From NCBI RefSeq assembly GCF_020740795.1, contig NC_067282.1, positions 131,931,132 through 131,995,131 on the forward strand: DNA of 64,000 nucleotides, written 5' to 3'. The number at the start of each line of letters is the position of its first letter. Within the stretch, counting starts at the first letter, position 1. This DNA comes from Apus apus. Its lineage: Eukaryota > Chordata > Aves > Apodiformes > Apodidae. The notes beneath the pieces are model-generated. The model did no database searches, was not told the origin of the DNA, and saw only the letters and a program-made list of their open reading frames with translations. This document shows positions 38,538 through 51,910 of this stretch, in pieces. The translations under genes were made by a program, and so were the position numbers.

Positions 38538-39133
38538 GGGATCAAGAGAAGCATGGCCAGCAGGTCGAGGGAGGTGATTGTCCCCCTCTACTCCACTCTC
38601 ATGAGACCCCATCTGGAGTACTGTGTCCAGTTCTGGAGCCCCTATTACAAGAAAGATACAGACATGCTGGAACGTGTCCAAAGAAGGGCCACAAGGATGA
38701 TCAGAGGGCTGGAGCACTTCTTCTATGAAGACAGACTAAGAGAGTTGGGGTTATTCAGTCCAGAGAAGAGAAGGCTCCAAGGAGGCCTTACTGTGGCCTT
38801 CCAGCATCTTAAGGGGCCTACAAGAAAGCTGGTGAGGGACTTTTTAGGATGTTGGGTAGTGGTAGGACTAGGGTGAATGGATCAAAACTAGAGGTGGGTA
38901 GATTCAGATTAGATGTTAGGAAGAAGTTCTTCACCATGAGGGTGGTGAGGCACTGGAACAGGTTGCCCAGAGAGGTGGTGGAAGCCCCATCCCTGGAATT
39001 GTTCAAGGCTAGGCTAATTTGGGCTCTGAGCAACCTGATCTAGTGGGAGGTGTCGCTGCCCATGGCAGGGGGGGTGGAACTAGATGATCTTTAAGTGCCC
39101 TTCTAACCCTAACAATTCTATGATTCTATGATT
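38538..39133 (+). repeat. CR1 LINE, ORF2 C-terminus plus 3' UTR
   Basis: A sense CR1 copy of about 600 bp. The first part encodes the C-terminal end of CR1 ORF2 in one frame ([20 protein letters not shown], then [19 protein letters not shown] and [19 protein letters not shown]). This is the typical end of the reverse transcriptase. The 3' UTR follows ('aagaagttcttcaccatgagggtgg', 'aggcactggaacaggttgcccag'), then the octamer tail ending at 39133. The plus-strand frame 38367-38876 is partly this remnant fused by chance to upstream sequence. The N-terminal RT and the endonuclease are absent, so it is dead. Confidence 0.95.
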
Positions 39134-42100
39134 TTCTTGCTCAACTTGCTGCTTTCTCTGAATGTCATCTTCCAATGTCCACACTCTACAAGGACGCCTG
39201 TACAGAGCGCCTCAGTATCCAGCTTGGAGCCAGTTAAACTAGACAGCATCATAGACTCCATATGAAAGGGTGGTTAAGTACTGCAATTCATAAACCCATT
39301 TATATCCATAAGGCAGACAGGAAAATTAGATCAATCCCATGTTCACGGTTTCACTTTTTCTAATACTTGAAAGAGTAATAGAAAGATAAACTGAAGGGCT
39401 GTGAGTATGAACAGGCAGTGTAAATTCTTTCATGAGCTTAAATACTGCAGCCAACACAAGATTTCTGTTGCTGTTCTAAATCCTGAGTCATGCAGCTTTC
39501 ACGCCCCAGCTCTGACATAGCAGAAAATATAGGGAACTAATATCTTATTATGTTGACCTCTACACTGATACTGACACTTCATGATGCAATTCCTGTGGTT
39601 CAGTTAAATCCATCTTCTTGCTGCAAAATTCCCCTGTGTTGCATTTTCACTCTGGTACATTAAGAGCTTTCATAGGAGGTAGGAGGCAACTGAGGTGAGA
39701 TCAATAAATACAAGGCCACTCTACTCATTCCAGCTTTGAGCTCCTACCTAAGAACAGCTTGCAAAAGTGAAAGATGTTGGGTGTTTTCTTTTTAGCTTAT
39801 CTTCTGATGTAAAAGCAGATGTGAAATAGCTTGACTTTACATTAGAAATATCAAGTCTTGCTTTCATTTCCTTACTGGAGATTTCTTTTGGAACAAAATC
39901 TGCTTCTTTTTGAAAGGGTTTTTAAGCCTTCTTGGGATGAAGCTAAGGGAAGTTTCACTGTGGTTACTAAACACTCAGAGGATGAAGAACATGAGAAATT
40001 TAGACTTCAGTGAAGGGAGAGTGCAGAATTAAGAGCTGTAGGAAAACAAATCAAGTAAATTTAAATGTAGGATGAAAGTAGGATGCTTTCTAATATACAT
40101 AATGAAAAGCAGAAATATCATGTAAGGAAAAACAATCAATGTATTGGCTATTGGCTTTAAAATTACATAAACCAGTAAATTTGTGGAGCAAAATCCCCGA
40201 TCAGCAATAGAATACTCAAAAGGATTACAAAAATGTCAAGAGGTAGTATAAAAGTGAGAAATGGAAAGTACGTATGAGACGTATAGACAAGTTACTACTG
40301 CCTCAATCTTCTAATCTCCCATCCTACTAACCTTAAAATTACAGTCCTGTTTTGCAGAATTACACAGCAAGTGCCTTAAACACAATCTATTTACACAAGT
40401 TGAAGAATGGGAAATAATTTTAAATCTCGCCTAGTAAAGACAGGCCGCATTATAAAAAAATTTTCAGTTATTAAAAGTGCTCAACCCAGTTAGACAACAG
40501 TATTCAGTATTTATACAGGTCTTTAACTTGCAAGTGCTTCACAAATATTATCCAACTTAGGGCATAAAAAACCTTCCCAATCCATTTGCTTTTTGTCCCA
40601 AGCTGGATGATACTGGCCCCAGGAGCTCTGCTTGTGCTCCTTATCGGCTCCAGTGCAAGGTCAGGGGGATGAGCCCGGTCCCTTCCACTGATGTGTAGGA
40701 GGAACAACCCACCTGCACCCTCATGAGCTATTTTTGGTAGCTGTTATAGGGGTAGCAGCCTCCTTCAGAGGGACAGCAACACCCACAAGGGATGAAATGA
40801 AGTAGTATTTCCAAGCACTCTTTTTTGTAATACAGATATGCTCCTGACCTCCCCTTTGAGAGACAAGTAAATATTGTTACTCCTAGTAGCAACAGCACTC
40901 TTGTCTTGGGACTTCTTTTGGAGTACCATTGAGGCTAGACAAATTTCCAGTCTATTGCCTTTCCTATTAAAGCTATTGACAAGGTGAAATGATTATTTAT
41001 TGGTGCTGTGTTTCTGTAGCACAGACTTTTGGCAGCAAGAAATCTCTGTCCAGACAGATAAGGTAATAATCTGAGCTTTCTACAAATGACTCAGTGTTTC
41101 TTGGTGATTCCTAGGAGAGTTAATATTTCCTAATTGAATGAGGAAATGCATGGTCTATTTTTCCTTACCAGGAATCAGTTTCAGAAAAAGGTTCTTTTTA
41201 TTTTTTTTTAATTTTTTTTTTGTCCTGTCTGGGATAGTAAATGTGTCTTTTTTCTTGGTCCAGTTGGTCATAAAAAATATACATGCAATTTCTCAAGCTT
41301 TTCTATCTGTGAATTTTTAGGTACCTTTGTGATTCATACAATATAACCAAATGGAGAAAGATCAGAGGGTCAGATCTTAACCCACACACTCCACCCTTCT
41401 GAAGGAGTTTGAGGCAAACTGCATCCCACCATCATTGGGATTTTGCTAGAGAGACTCTTTTGGTAAAATGATTCCTTTAAATACACACAAACGTACAGAC
41501 ACACTCACTCTATAATTTGCATCCATGTCTGTGAACCTCTATGATCGATTCTTCCAATTCATTAAAATTGCCCAAGGGATATATGTTTTATATTTGGTTA
41601 ATATAAAGCTTTAATCTGAAAGCAGTAATCCTGACAAGTAGTATCAGTATTTTTTGAAAGTCAGTGCTAAGCATCTTTCCTAAGGCTACCCAATAAATCA
41701 GGAATAGATCAATCTAGCTTTTATTTCCAGTTTTCTGCAATAACTACTTTCCTGCTCTGCATTGCCAAGAACTAATGACTGCGTTGCCCTTTTTAGGCTT
41801 CTTTTTTCTTTTTGCTCTACCTTCCTCTTTTTCAGGGATCATCGCTTTGTCATCTCAAAGAGAGAAAAGCTTGAACAGAAACAAAAGAGCTGAACTCCTT
41901 GAACTTTAGGGACAGTGATATCTGGATTCTGTCTCTGTGTTTTGTGACTCACACCTCTTTGTAGCTTTGAGAAGTAAATGAAGTAGATTGCCTCTGTATC
42001 ACAGCGTTGAGACAGCAGATGTGAGCCAAGCTATTCTGTCTTCATGGAAATGCCTTTCTTGGAGAAACAAAGCAAAACTATGCAGATCATCTGGGAAAGC

Positions 42101-45100
42101 CACCTGCTCTGCAGGGCAATGAAATGTGCCATTACAAGGAAACTGACATAGGGAGAGTGCACATTAGATTTCAAAACACCCTCCCCTCCTCTCCCACCTG
42201 TTTCTAGCTGGTCCAGCTGGGTAAACTGCATTAAGATATTGCTGATAGAAAGGACTATATAAAATACTCTGTGATGAGTTATTGTATAAAGTTAGTTATG
42301 CAGAATTAACCCAGTTCCCTGCATAAATCAAATTTATTGGAATCTTGTATTTCCTGCTTGCTGAATTCTATACAATTATATGAAATTACAGAGATTAGCT
42401 AAAAATCAGTGTCCACCCTTTGCACCCCCTAAAATATCTGCAGGGCACTTCCTTCCAGGGATCCAGTCATCTTTCCTGATACTGAGCAACAATCGCAATT
42501 CATAAATTTTGGCAAAAGTCCCCCTTGCAAGATCAAATAGTTAAGTCTCTATGCCCATTTAATGACCACTGAAAATGTTTTATGGTCCTTGGAGGACACG
42601 ATGCAAATTAAATCAGAAGGGTTTTCCATGCTGATTACCCTTCTCCTTTGGATAAATAGGGTTGTCTGGCAATGTCAACAGAGAAAACTCAGTATTTTTT
42701 CTAAAATTCATTCCGTAAGGGGGCATGGATGTGGCCAGAGTGAATGAGTACCAACGGCTGTATTTAGATTAATTGCCAGGACATTGGAGTTTACACCACC
42801 CAAACTGGAAATCTAATATAATGCTTTTTCTTTCCCCATCCCAGAACCAGCCCAGCTCTTCACTCCACTGCACGCTCCCCATCAGCTCTGCAGGTATCCT
42901 AGAGACACACACCAGGAGAGCCCATCCACTCAAAGGAAAGCAACTTCCTCTGTGGCTCCTCAATATGGAGACTGTCCTGTAGCACATCTTCTGAAGATGC
43001 ATGCTGATTTCCTTAGTGCTGATCATGTTTCTTCCCAAAGTCAGGAAAATAAAAAAAAACTCTTTGTGAGCATGTTTATAGGACTGGCACTGAGTACAAT
43101 ATAAATTGCCTGCTGTTGGTCCCCTGCACCTAATATCTATAATGAACTGCAAGCTTCTCTGGACAGGAAAAATGTATCTCCAATATCTGGAAAAAGACTC
43201 TGTTCATAGGTAGGGCTATAAATAACAAAAAATAATTCAAGATAGTGCCTATACTGTATTCTCTTTAAACAGATGAGGAAGGGTTTGAGCAATGAAAATG
43301 TGGTCAGTAGTATTTATTGAGTTGCCTTCCTCTCTCTGTCAGTTATTGCTGCAGGAGGCCCACAGCTCCATGCCTAGCTTCCTCTTCTGTTCTTCCAAAA
43401 ATAAACTACATTGAGGCCAAAAGTTCTCCTACATGTTCTCAGCTTGTAGTTTGAAAAGTGTCATGAAGGGAGAAAGGGTTCTTCTGTGGCAGATTTTTCC
43501 TTTCAGATCACAGCAACGATGTACTGAATGTCCACGTCAACAATCCCCATCCCCACCCCACAAAAATCCCCAGGATGTAATAGATGCAGTCCCAGTACAC
43601 TGACATATTTGATGCTACGTGTTTGACAACTAAAATGACAGAGAGATCATATAAGCTTTTCCTTCTCAGCTAACAAACATGTGGGACCTGTTGTTTTCAT
43701 GGTATGAACCATGTGTTTGTGAGCATGGTAGCACTTGACAGCAAGTGCTGACTTGCTCTTTCTGTAAGCAGTGAGTTTCTGCAGTAAGATGGTCATCCCC
43801 ATTAAGCACTCACAGCCTGAAAGCAAGTGAAGGGGGGAAAACATTTCAAAATAAGGCTAATGAGGGAAAAAGGAGTGACTAATTTCTTCACCTAATTGGT
43901 CTCCTTAACATTTTACATAGTCCCATGGTTTGTTTTGTTTTTCAGATGATTCAACCAATTGATAATGTTTTGCCCTATATTTAAGGCAGAACACCAAAAA
44001 GAAATTCTCTTGACTTTGACTAAATCTTGCCATGTTGACCAGCACGGGCTTGCATAACCAGCTTTGCTTTAAACTTTCATAGCACAACTTCTTTGAAAAT
44101 AACAAACACCAACAAATTATTGCATTTCTAGTTCCCTTTAATTTCAAGTGCCTTAACAAGACCTGCAATTTGGCTTGCTCTTCATTTCACCCTTTTCTAC
44201 TAGTCAATTTTCCTTACAACATAGTCCTCTGTATTTTTAATTAAAATGTCATCATGAAAATGCACACAGGCAAAGAGATGTGAAACCTGTAAAAGAGTCC
44301 TTCCCCTTCTAAAGAGTAACTTTGAAGAATAGATGTTGTGGTGATAAAGTACAGCAATGAGAGAGAAGAGCCAGTGTGTAAGTGATGCAGTTGCTGCTCT
44401 CAGCGCCGTCACTAGAGCCATAACCTCACATGTACGTGGAAGTCATGGAAGCTTCATGCCACACATGATGTCTGAGGGGAACAACCCCACAGCAGGAACA
44501 GCAAGGCCTCCAGACAGCTGGTTGGAAGAGCAGCATCTTTACCACTTTAGGACTAAACTTCAGTTGTAATCAATAACTAGGTAAATGTTGCCATGTTGTT
44601 GTGTTAACAATGATCTGGATGGCCCCTGCTTTTCTTAATACATTACCTGAAAAGATCTTATGTTGGCAATAATGAGGAGTATTTCTGAATACTTTCTAAG
44701 AAAGCTTAAGAAACTGGGTTAAGAGTTTTAATGCCAATTTTACGTACTGCAATAGATGGAACTTTTGTCAATCACTTTTGCATTTAGGAGCTGTCTCTCT
44801 AATGACATCCTCTCATTGTAGATCTCAAAACTAGTTCAGAGGTGTCACTTTAAGAAGGGTGTGATGAAAATTTCACAAACAAAGGGGTGTAGTCCTGTGT
44901 GACATATCTAATTGAGATGCATTTTTTGCTTTTATTTTTAATTGCCTCACTGATGTTCCTGCACATCTAAGACCATTATTACAGGCCAGAACAGAAGAAA
45001 TTTGTCACCTGTGTCATGCCATTGCACCCCTGCAGGCACCCAGTCCCTGGGAACCTACCCTGCTTATAGCTGATGCATTTTATGAACGGCATGCTAATCT

Positions 45101-47224
45101 TGCAGATCTCAGGCTATTTGCCTTGTCTTATCAGCACTTGTATCTATCTGCTTCATTAGGTAAGTCCATACCTGGAGTGGATGTGGCAACCACCAAGCTG
45201 CTGTAATAAAAGCTGACTTAACACCATTCTGTAAGGAGCTGGTATATTTGGCTACTTGCTCTGGCTTAAATAAGGCATTGGATGGTGCTTTAGACATGAG
45301 GGGAGGAAATTATTGCAATTTAAAACAAGATCAGGAAGTTTTACCATTAGATAAGTCAAAATTGCTGGACCAGGTGTGGTAACACTTGAAATATGAAATA
45401 GCTTTACCAGTAGGTTACTTATGAATTACTCCTTGGTGAATGTTCTCTTTTTGAGGGGGTTTATAAGTGTGGGTTTGGGTTTTTTTCTTTTCAATTCTAT
45501 TAAATTCAAAATAGTCCTTGGATGGGGTAATAGTGCAATGGCATAAATTCTGCCTTCTTGGATTTGGTTGTGCTGCATCATTATATTTTGAAAGTCCAGC
45601 TAGTGAAATGTGATTTTTACTGGCACCAGAAGTAGCTTTTCATATCCTTTTCACCTAATCAAGAGTAATACAGAAATCTTGCACTAGGCAGCAGACAATT
45701 GTTTGTGAGGTAGCTGATAGTTTGCTCTTTGACAGGATTAGCTCTGTTAATGTAGCTGATAGAATATGATTTTCATGCTTAAAATACAGCATGCGAACTT
45801 GAAATCAAATGAAGAATGGATACAAAAAAAGCAAGCTAAAAAAAGCACTAATGCAGTGATCACTTGTCTAGAATAAATGGTGTGGCTTCATCTGACAAGC
45901 CAAAACTGTTATAGAATAAAACTCCTGCTTGAAATGGATATTTTCGTGAGTGAGGGGAAAGTCAGTGGCGGCTGCAGTGTTTCAGTTTCCCCCATGTTTC
46001 ATAGAGGACTGTAAGGAATTCTTTTAACACCTATTTTGATACAATAGACAGGGCTTTCCAGAGAGGGAAGGAGCAAGCAGAGCACTCTAATTAGCATCTC
46101 TTGTGATTAAACTTATATTACTGTACACCTGAAATTAGTTTGGAGAGTCACAGCTTTGGATTTTGGCCTAAGCACCCCAAATCATTGCATGGCTCAGTGA
46201 ATAGCAGCCTTCAAGGAAGTACTATTTCACTAGATGTTTTATCTAAATGACTCAATAATCTAAAGTATGTTTTGTGCCCATTTTGACAACAACTGATGTT
46301 TAACAAAAACCCTACTAAAAGAGCAAAACCAGGTGAGACCAGATGAGAGCAAAATCAACCTCACCAGCAGCCTAAGAAACACACCGACAGTGGTTCAATA
46401 CCAGCATGCAGTTGCCAGAAAACCTCTAATGATCAATAAAAGGACATCAAAGGCCTGACTAAATAAATGCACCATTCAGCCTGCCTTCCAGAGCTCTAAA
46501 CTCAGACTCCTGTGTATCTCTTAGGGAAAAAAAGGTCTCTTAGCCAGGTGCCTAAACAGAAATGCATTGCATTAGACCTAGAGCTATCCAGAAAGCTCCT
46601 GGGTGATCACAGAATATGAGAGCAGTGTGATTGAGCTGAATTTTACAGTATTCATAGGAATACATGGGAAAAGGGAGTTTTCAGATATGTACAGAGCTAT
46701 TAGAGATTGCAGCCAACACCATTTACAAGGAATGGTAAAGAAGAAAGCATCACTTGCTGGTCATTACTGGAAAGCGTTTTGGAAGTCATCTGCTGCAGGA
46801 GCAACTCACAGCACCAGCTATGGGGTTTAAACTGCTACCAGTGGATTAGTATTTGAAATATTAAATACAAATGCTTTCAAAATTAAAAGAAGGGATTTGG
46901 ACCTAAAGAAAAGTAAACATCACTGGATCTCCTTTATCTACTCTCCTATGTATGGCTGATGTCCCTTGACCTGACAAGGTGTGCTACTCATGTGCACACT
47001 GCCACATGATAATCAAATACTTTTTGCACGGAAAGCCACTTCCAAGAGCCAGTTACAAAAAGGATCACTTAGAAGTTTTGGCATCCTGTAAAGTAGACAC
47101 TCATTGAAGCAGCATAATTACTTAAAAAGAATAATTAAAAAGAAAAAAAAACTACTTGGAGGGGAGTTACAAAAATGACAGAGCCAAAATCTGCTCAGCA
47201 GTGGCAGATGGTATAAGATGGAGG
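39134..47224. other. Unique intergenic sequence, no gene seen
   Basis: About 8 kb with short frames only (127 codons or fewer). No repeat family recognised beyond small T- and A-runs (about 41195-41225). A block at about 46085-46130 shares motifs with 26202-26221. Confidence 0.5.
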
Positions 47225-47350
47225 CACAAGCTGTTCTGGAAAGTCCATATTGGACATTAAGATATGTTTTTAGTGGGAGGATGGAAAAACACTGGAGTAG
47301 ATGCCCTTGGAGGTTTTCAGGACCTTGCTAGACAAGACCTTGCATGACCC
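47225..47350 (+). repeat. Diverged CR1 LINE 3' piece
   Basis: The block order 'ttggacattaagatatgtttttagtgggagg', then 'aacactggagtagatgccc', 'tggaggttttcaggacc' and 'tagacaagacc' parallels the CR1 3' UTR. The 3' tail is missing. It lies just ahead of a better-preserved CR1 copy in the same orientation. Confidence 0.55.
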
Positions 47351-47454
47351 ACCATAGTGCTGGTGCTAGCCCCAGCTCAAGTGTGTGTTTGGACATACTG
47401 ATCTTCAGAGGTTCCTGCCAGTCAAAGTGCTACAGGTTTACAGGCACGGACACA

Positions 47455-48160
47455 GCACCAACCATAGCACTAACACAGGCTGACGGCCAACCATCTGGAA
47501 AGCTGCTTTGCAGAAAAGTACCTGAGGGTCCTGTTGGACACCACGCTGAACATGAGCCAGCAATGTGTCTTTGCAGCACAGAAGGCCAGCAACACTGTGG
47601 GTTGCATTAGGAAGAGTACTGCCAGCAGGCCAAGAGGTTGGATCTTTCCCCTCTACTCAGCACTAGGGAGACACAACTGTAGTGCTAGGTCCACTTCTGG
47701 GTTCCCCAGTATAAGCAAGACATGGGTGTACTGGAGCAAGTCCAGTAAAGGGCTGCAGAGAGAATGAAGGGTCTGAAGCCTCTGTCATAACAGGAGAGGC
47801 TGAGAGAGCTGGGATAGCTTAACCGAGAGAAGAGAAGGCTCAGGGGGAACATCATCCATGTTTTTAAATACCTAATAGGAAGACATAAAGAAGACAGAGC
47901 CAGACTCTTCTCAGTGGTATCCAGTGAATGGACAAGAGGCAATACAAACTACAAAGGATTCATCTAAAAATAGGAAACAACTTTTTACAGTGAGGGTGGA
48001 CAAACACTCCAACACTGGCAGTGGTTGCCCAAAGAGGCTGGGCAGTTATGGAGATAACCCAGCTGGATGAAATCCTGAGCAAGCTTCTCCAGTTTGCTTT
48101 CATTTCAGTCAGGGACTGGACTACATGATCTCCAGAAGGGCCTCCCAACCTCATTATTTT
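47455..48160 (+). repeat. CR1 LINE, RT C-terminus plus 3' UTR, frameshifted
   Basis: A sense copy of about 700 bp. Around 47534-47700 the broken frames give LNMSQQCVFAAQKASNTVGC followed by IRKSTASR and an LYSAL motif, the conserved end of CR1 reverse transcriptase. The 'gagagctgggatagcttaaccgagagaagag' segment and a 3' UTR follow. The end near 48160 has lost the clean octamer tail. Frameshifts show it is an inactive remnant, older than the copy at 38538. Confidence 0.88.
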
Positions 48161-49261
48161 GAGAGGTTGTGACTCTGAGTTCTGCAGCTTTTTTTTGTGT
48201 CAGAAGTACGTCTGCTGGTATGACTGCAATGTGTGGCTCATTCTTGGCTGTTCATATAGCATAATACCTGGGTCGAGGCTTTGGAATAACACAAAATCAG
48301 AGGCACATGGGCTGGCTCTGCAGAGAGCCAGAGTGAACAACAAACGTAACATTTAAGGTGCGTTTCAGTGTGGGTGATGCTACACTTTTCCAGGAGGAGC
48401 TGAGTTTAGCAGCTTTTACAGATCAGAGTTCAGGCTAGTAAACTCTGCTGGCTCTAGCTGCATTCTGTTCCTGGAACTGGAAGCACTGGGCATCTTGATG
48501 GAGTGACACCTTGGCGTCTCCTCATCTAGCTTAGCTTCACTTATTTTCATACTGAAAATGGGCTGGTTCCACTTGGAGATACTTTCTCTAAATTCCTTTC
48601 CATATCTTTTCAGGTTCCAGTTTTTTTTCATGAGACTGTGCCCTCTGCTACACTGTGTAATGTAATGGGAAGCCAACAGTGTGTTCATTTCCAATACCAC
48701 AGCTCCTGAACGCTTTCTTTTTCAGATCAGTAGAAAGTGGTGCATATGACATTACACTGAGGCCAGCCTATGCTGACTTCTCTATGCAATAAGAGGCTTC
48801 TGCCTCTGTAAACTCTCTGTCTCTGAAGTTTGTGTGATTTTGAACGTGTATAGATCTTTAGGCACAGCAAAAGAACAGAAAAAGAGTGCAGTACTGATTG
48901 CATTATGGTGTACAACACTGAAAATGATGTTTCACCCTCTTTAGCCACTAAAGCCACCTTTAGCCTTTTTCAGGAATGTAGCTGCTATATAAAGGCAAAC
49001 AGCATGGAAAACAACAACTGTCCTACTCATGTCCAAATGAAAAATGACATCTTCTTTCAGCTCTGCTTTTATGCTTAGAAATGCTGGCAATTCGGTTATG
49101 GGGCTAAAGATTGCCTTTAGCCCACCATGCTCTGCTTTGCTAAGGCTCTTTTTCTCCCATATCTCTGCTTGGCTGGAGAGGAGGAGGAGGAAGAGCCTGG
49201 CAGGGCACTGAGGGCACCAATAGGCTATAACTGTCTTGTCTAGCTTTACCTGTGGCTTTAC

Positions 49262-49557
49262 CTGAAGAGCTGCAACTTTGCTATGGACTTCCTTGGTGAT
49301 CACCGGCTGAGTCTGACCCTCATTATTGACACCAGACATAATCCAGAATTGCTAACTCATGTTCTCTTGGACCTGCCTCATCACCATGGACTCACTTGAT
49401 GATGTGGACTCTTGGCTGACCTCAGCTGTCATCCTCAGAGCTGCCCCGCTCACTTCACTTGGAGACAGTGGGACAGGGCCTGGCTGGTGAGACCCTGATC
49501 CTGCTGGCCATGGTATCATGCTTGGCTTCCCACCCCTTGGGGACCAGCGAGCCCCTG
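49262..49557 (-). other. Interrupted coding-like segment, possible decayed exon
   Basis: On the minus strand a pyrimidine-rich stretch ending in TTCAG (49558-49562) is followed by a long frame that ends at a CAG|GTAAAG donor-like site (junction 49262/49261). The same frame continues open to 48941. It is broken once by an in-frame TAG at 49352-49354. The translation has protein-like parts (RMTAEVSQESTSSSESMVM before the stop; TQPVITKEVHSKVAALQ after it). I do not recognise the protein. The stop argues for a pseudogene, a non-coding exon or chance. Confidence 0.2.
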
Positions 49558-51449
49558 CTGAACATTGACAGATCAGGAAGGAGAAATGGCAGCACACACA
49601 TTGTTCCCTACAGGGGAAACCTTACCTGGGCAACCAGTTAGGCAAACACAGAGCTGCACAAGTTTTGCTATGTCTAAAAGTGGGAAAAATGCAGCTTGTA
49701 AGGACTTCTGACATGGTTGCACTTGTTGGAGAGAGCTGGTCAAAACCATACCAAGCCAATAGGAACACGTGGCTGGTGAAAATGTCTTAGACCACACAGA
49801 GCTGGCCCCAAGAAACTAGCTCCTCTGCTCCATTAGCAATACATGGAGTTCTATCTTATTAGCAGCTGCTTTGCCACTACTGCTCTAACCAAGAAAATAG
49901 GATGTTATGTACACAATATGCCTGTAAATGTGTGAAAAGGGCTCCAAACTGGGGCTTTGTCAGATCTAGAGAATAAAAGACTAACAGAACTGACACCAAA
50001 CATTCCATTTCAAAGACAGGTCTCTTCTGAAAGTCTTCCAGCAGAGAAGGAGCAAGCCCAGTTTCCCAAAGTGCTCTTGCTCTGTATCTGCCATTTCCCT
50101 CACTGACCCCATTCCTGGCAGAGGTGAGAAGCACCCAGTAAACTCCAGCCTCTCTCTGAAGCAGAAAAAACTTTAATTTTGCTTCTGCAGCTGAGATGCC
50201 TGGAGGCAACTCTGTTGTCACTAGTCTCCAGGCTGAATGCTTTAAAGTTTGCTCCAGGTTATCTACATCAAAATCCAATCACAGAACTACATAGAGGTCA
50301 GCAGTACTTACTCTGTGATGCAAGTGGAATGAGACATGATGGTCAAACTGACACTTCCACTTCCCCTAGAAGTGGAAACAGTAAACATACAAACAGGACA
50401 TGGCATAATGAAAAGGTGAGTAGCCAGTAAAAAATATATTCACTTAGAGATATAAGTACATGTTTGCTAAATCTTAGCAATTTTGTGTATTTTTCACTAC
50501 TAGGTAAGCTTGGAAAGATCTCAGTGCCTCTTAGTGAGTTGGGGTTTTGGATCTCTTTTCAGTTTTTAAAGAGTAAATATCGTATGTTCAGCTTTAAGCA
50601 AGGACAGGAGCTGGGACAGAGACAGTTCTTGATAAGGAAACATCTCCACCTTCATTCTTACTGCTATCCAGCACTGGTGTCAGTGGGCTTTAACTGAGGC
50701 CTGGTGTGTCAAAAGACAGTGTAGGTCGGGTTCAGAGAAAGAAACCTTCAAAAAACAGTCAGAAAATGAGCACCTTTGAGTATGTATCTTCATTTGTCTT
50801 CAGTTATCTGTAGCAGGCAATAAGAATGACAACTGGGAAAGGGAAGAAGGCCACTAACAAGAACTTCTTACATATGTTTGTATGTCCTCAACTTGGAAAT
50901 AAAACTCCAGTGAACTGTATAGTCCTCACAACTGAAGAAATCAGATTTTTGCCTGCCACTTTTAAAAGTTAAATGCTCTCACTTAATTTATTAGCTGATA
51001 TAAATTGCTGAAATATGCATGTCATCCCTGAGCAAGATAACAACATGGAAAACTTCACGGAGCTAGAGATAGCAATGGGGGAGTAATGTATATGCAGCTG
51101 GCAATCCCTGACCTGTGGCTACACTAACAAGATAACAACATGAAAAATGGCAGAAATGAGAAACATATGTACCAAAGAGGGGTCTGACAAGATGGAATTG
51201 CTGACTGAGGCAGAAATTATTGAGGCAGCAATATAATAAACACCAAAAAAGTAACAGGAGGGATGATGGGATAAGAGTTAACCAGTGTGGGTTGTTTATT
51301 TGAGAGGGAAAGAGGAGGATCCTGGAAAGGTGAAAAGGGGAATATATGGGAATGCAAAGTAACAGGGACTGACTGGAGGTACCTGCAACAACCCTGCACT
51401 TAATCTCTGCAGTTCAGAGGACACTAAACTTGCTGTTTCCACCTTACTC

Positions 51450-51910
51450 ATGTCTGACTCGCTTCCCTGGTCAGGAGAGACCTGGCGTGTTTTTCCTTGC
51501 CAGGGCTTTCAGTCCTTGTCCCAGTTATGTTGTAGAAATTCCTGTACCCAGCCCTGTCTCTGGCACTGTTTCCCAGTTGGATCTCTGATCCATGTTGTAG
51601 GTAGCTTAAATCCTCTCTCCTGGACAGACCTCAAATCTACATTGCAGTCTTGTCTCCAGTTCTGTTTTGTGCTGCTCCTGACTGAACTCCCTAGACAGAC
51701 TTCAGACCTCACCACCACCTTGTCTTGTCTGAGACTGTTGATGGATGCTGCACAATCCATCCATATACTGCAGGATTGTGCCCTGGCCAATGAGGGCATT
51801 ATCTGTGCTGTGGTCACCCTTGGCTCCAGCTTTTCCTCCCTCATGGAGAAACCTTGCTCTTGCTGCTCCCTGACTCTGCCAAACATCAACAAAGGAAGAT
51901 CCAGAAGGTA
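51450..51910 (+). repeat. Internally repetitive C/T-rich segment of unknown origin
   Basis: Similar blocks recur: 'tcctggacagacctcaaatct' near 51617, 'ctccctagacagacttcagacct' near 51687, and the 'cagtcyttgtcyccagtt' type near 51509 and 51645. This suggests an old, degenerate tandem or retroelement-derived sequence. A 169-codon plus-strand frame and a 127-codon minus-strand frame overlap here, consistent with low stop density rather than a gene. Confidence 0.4.

Noticed and set aside
38367-38876. 169-codon plus-strand frame with reverse-transcriptase-like end
   Set aside because: The recognisable part is the C-terminus of a 5'-truncated CR1. The first half is unrelated upstream sequence read through by chance.
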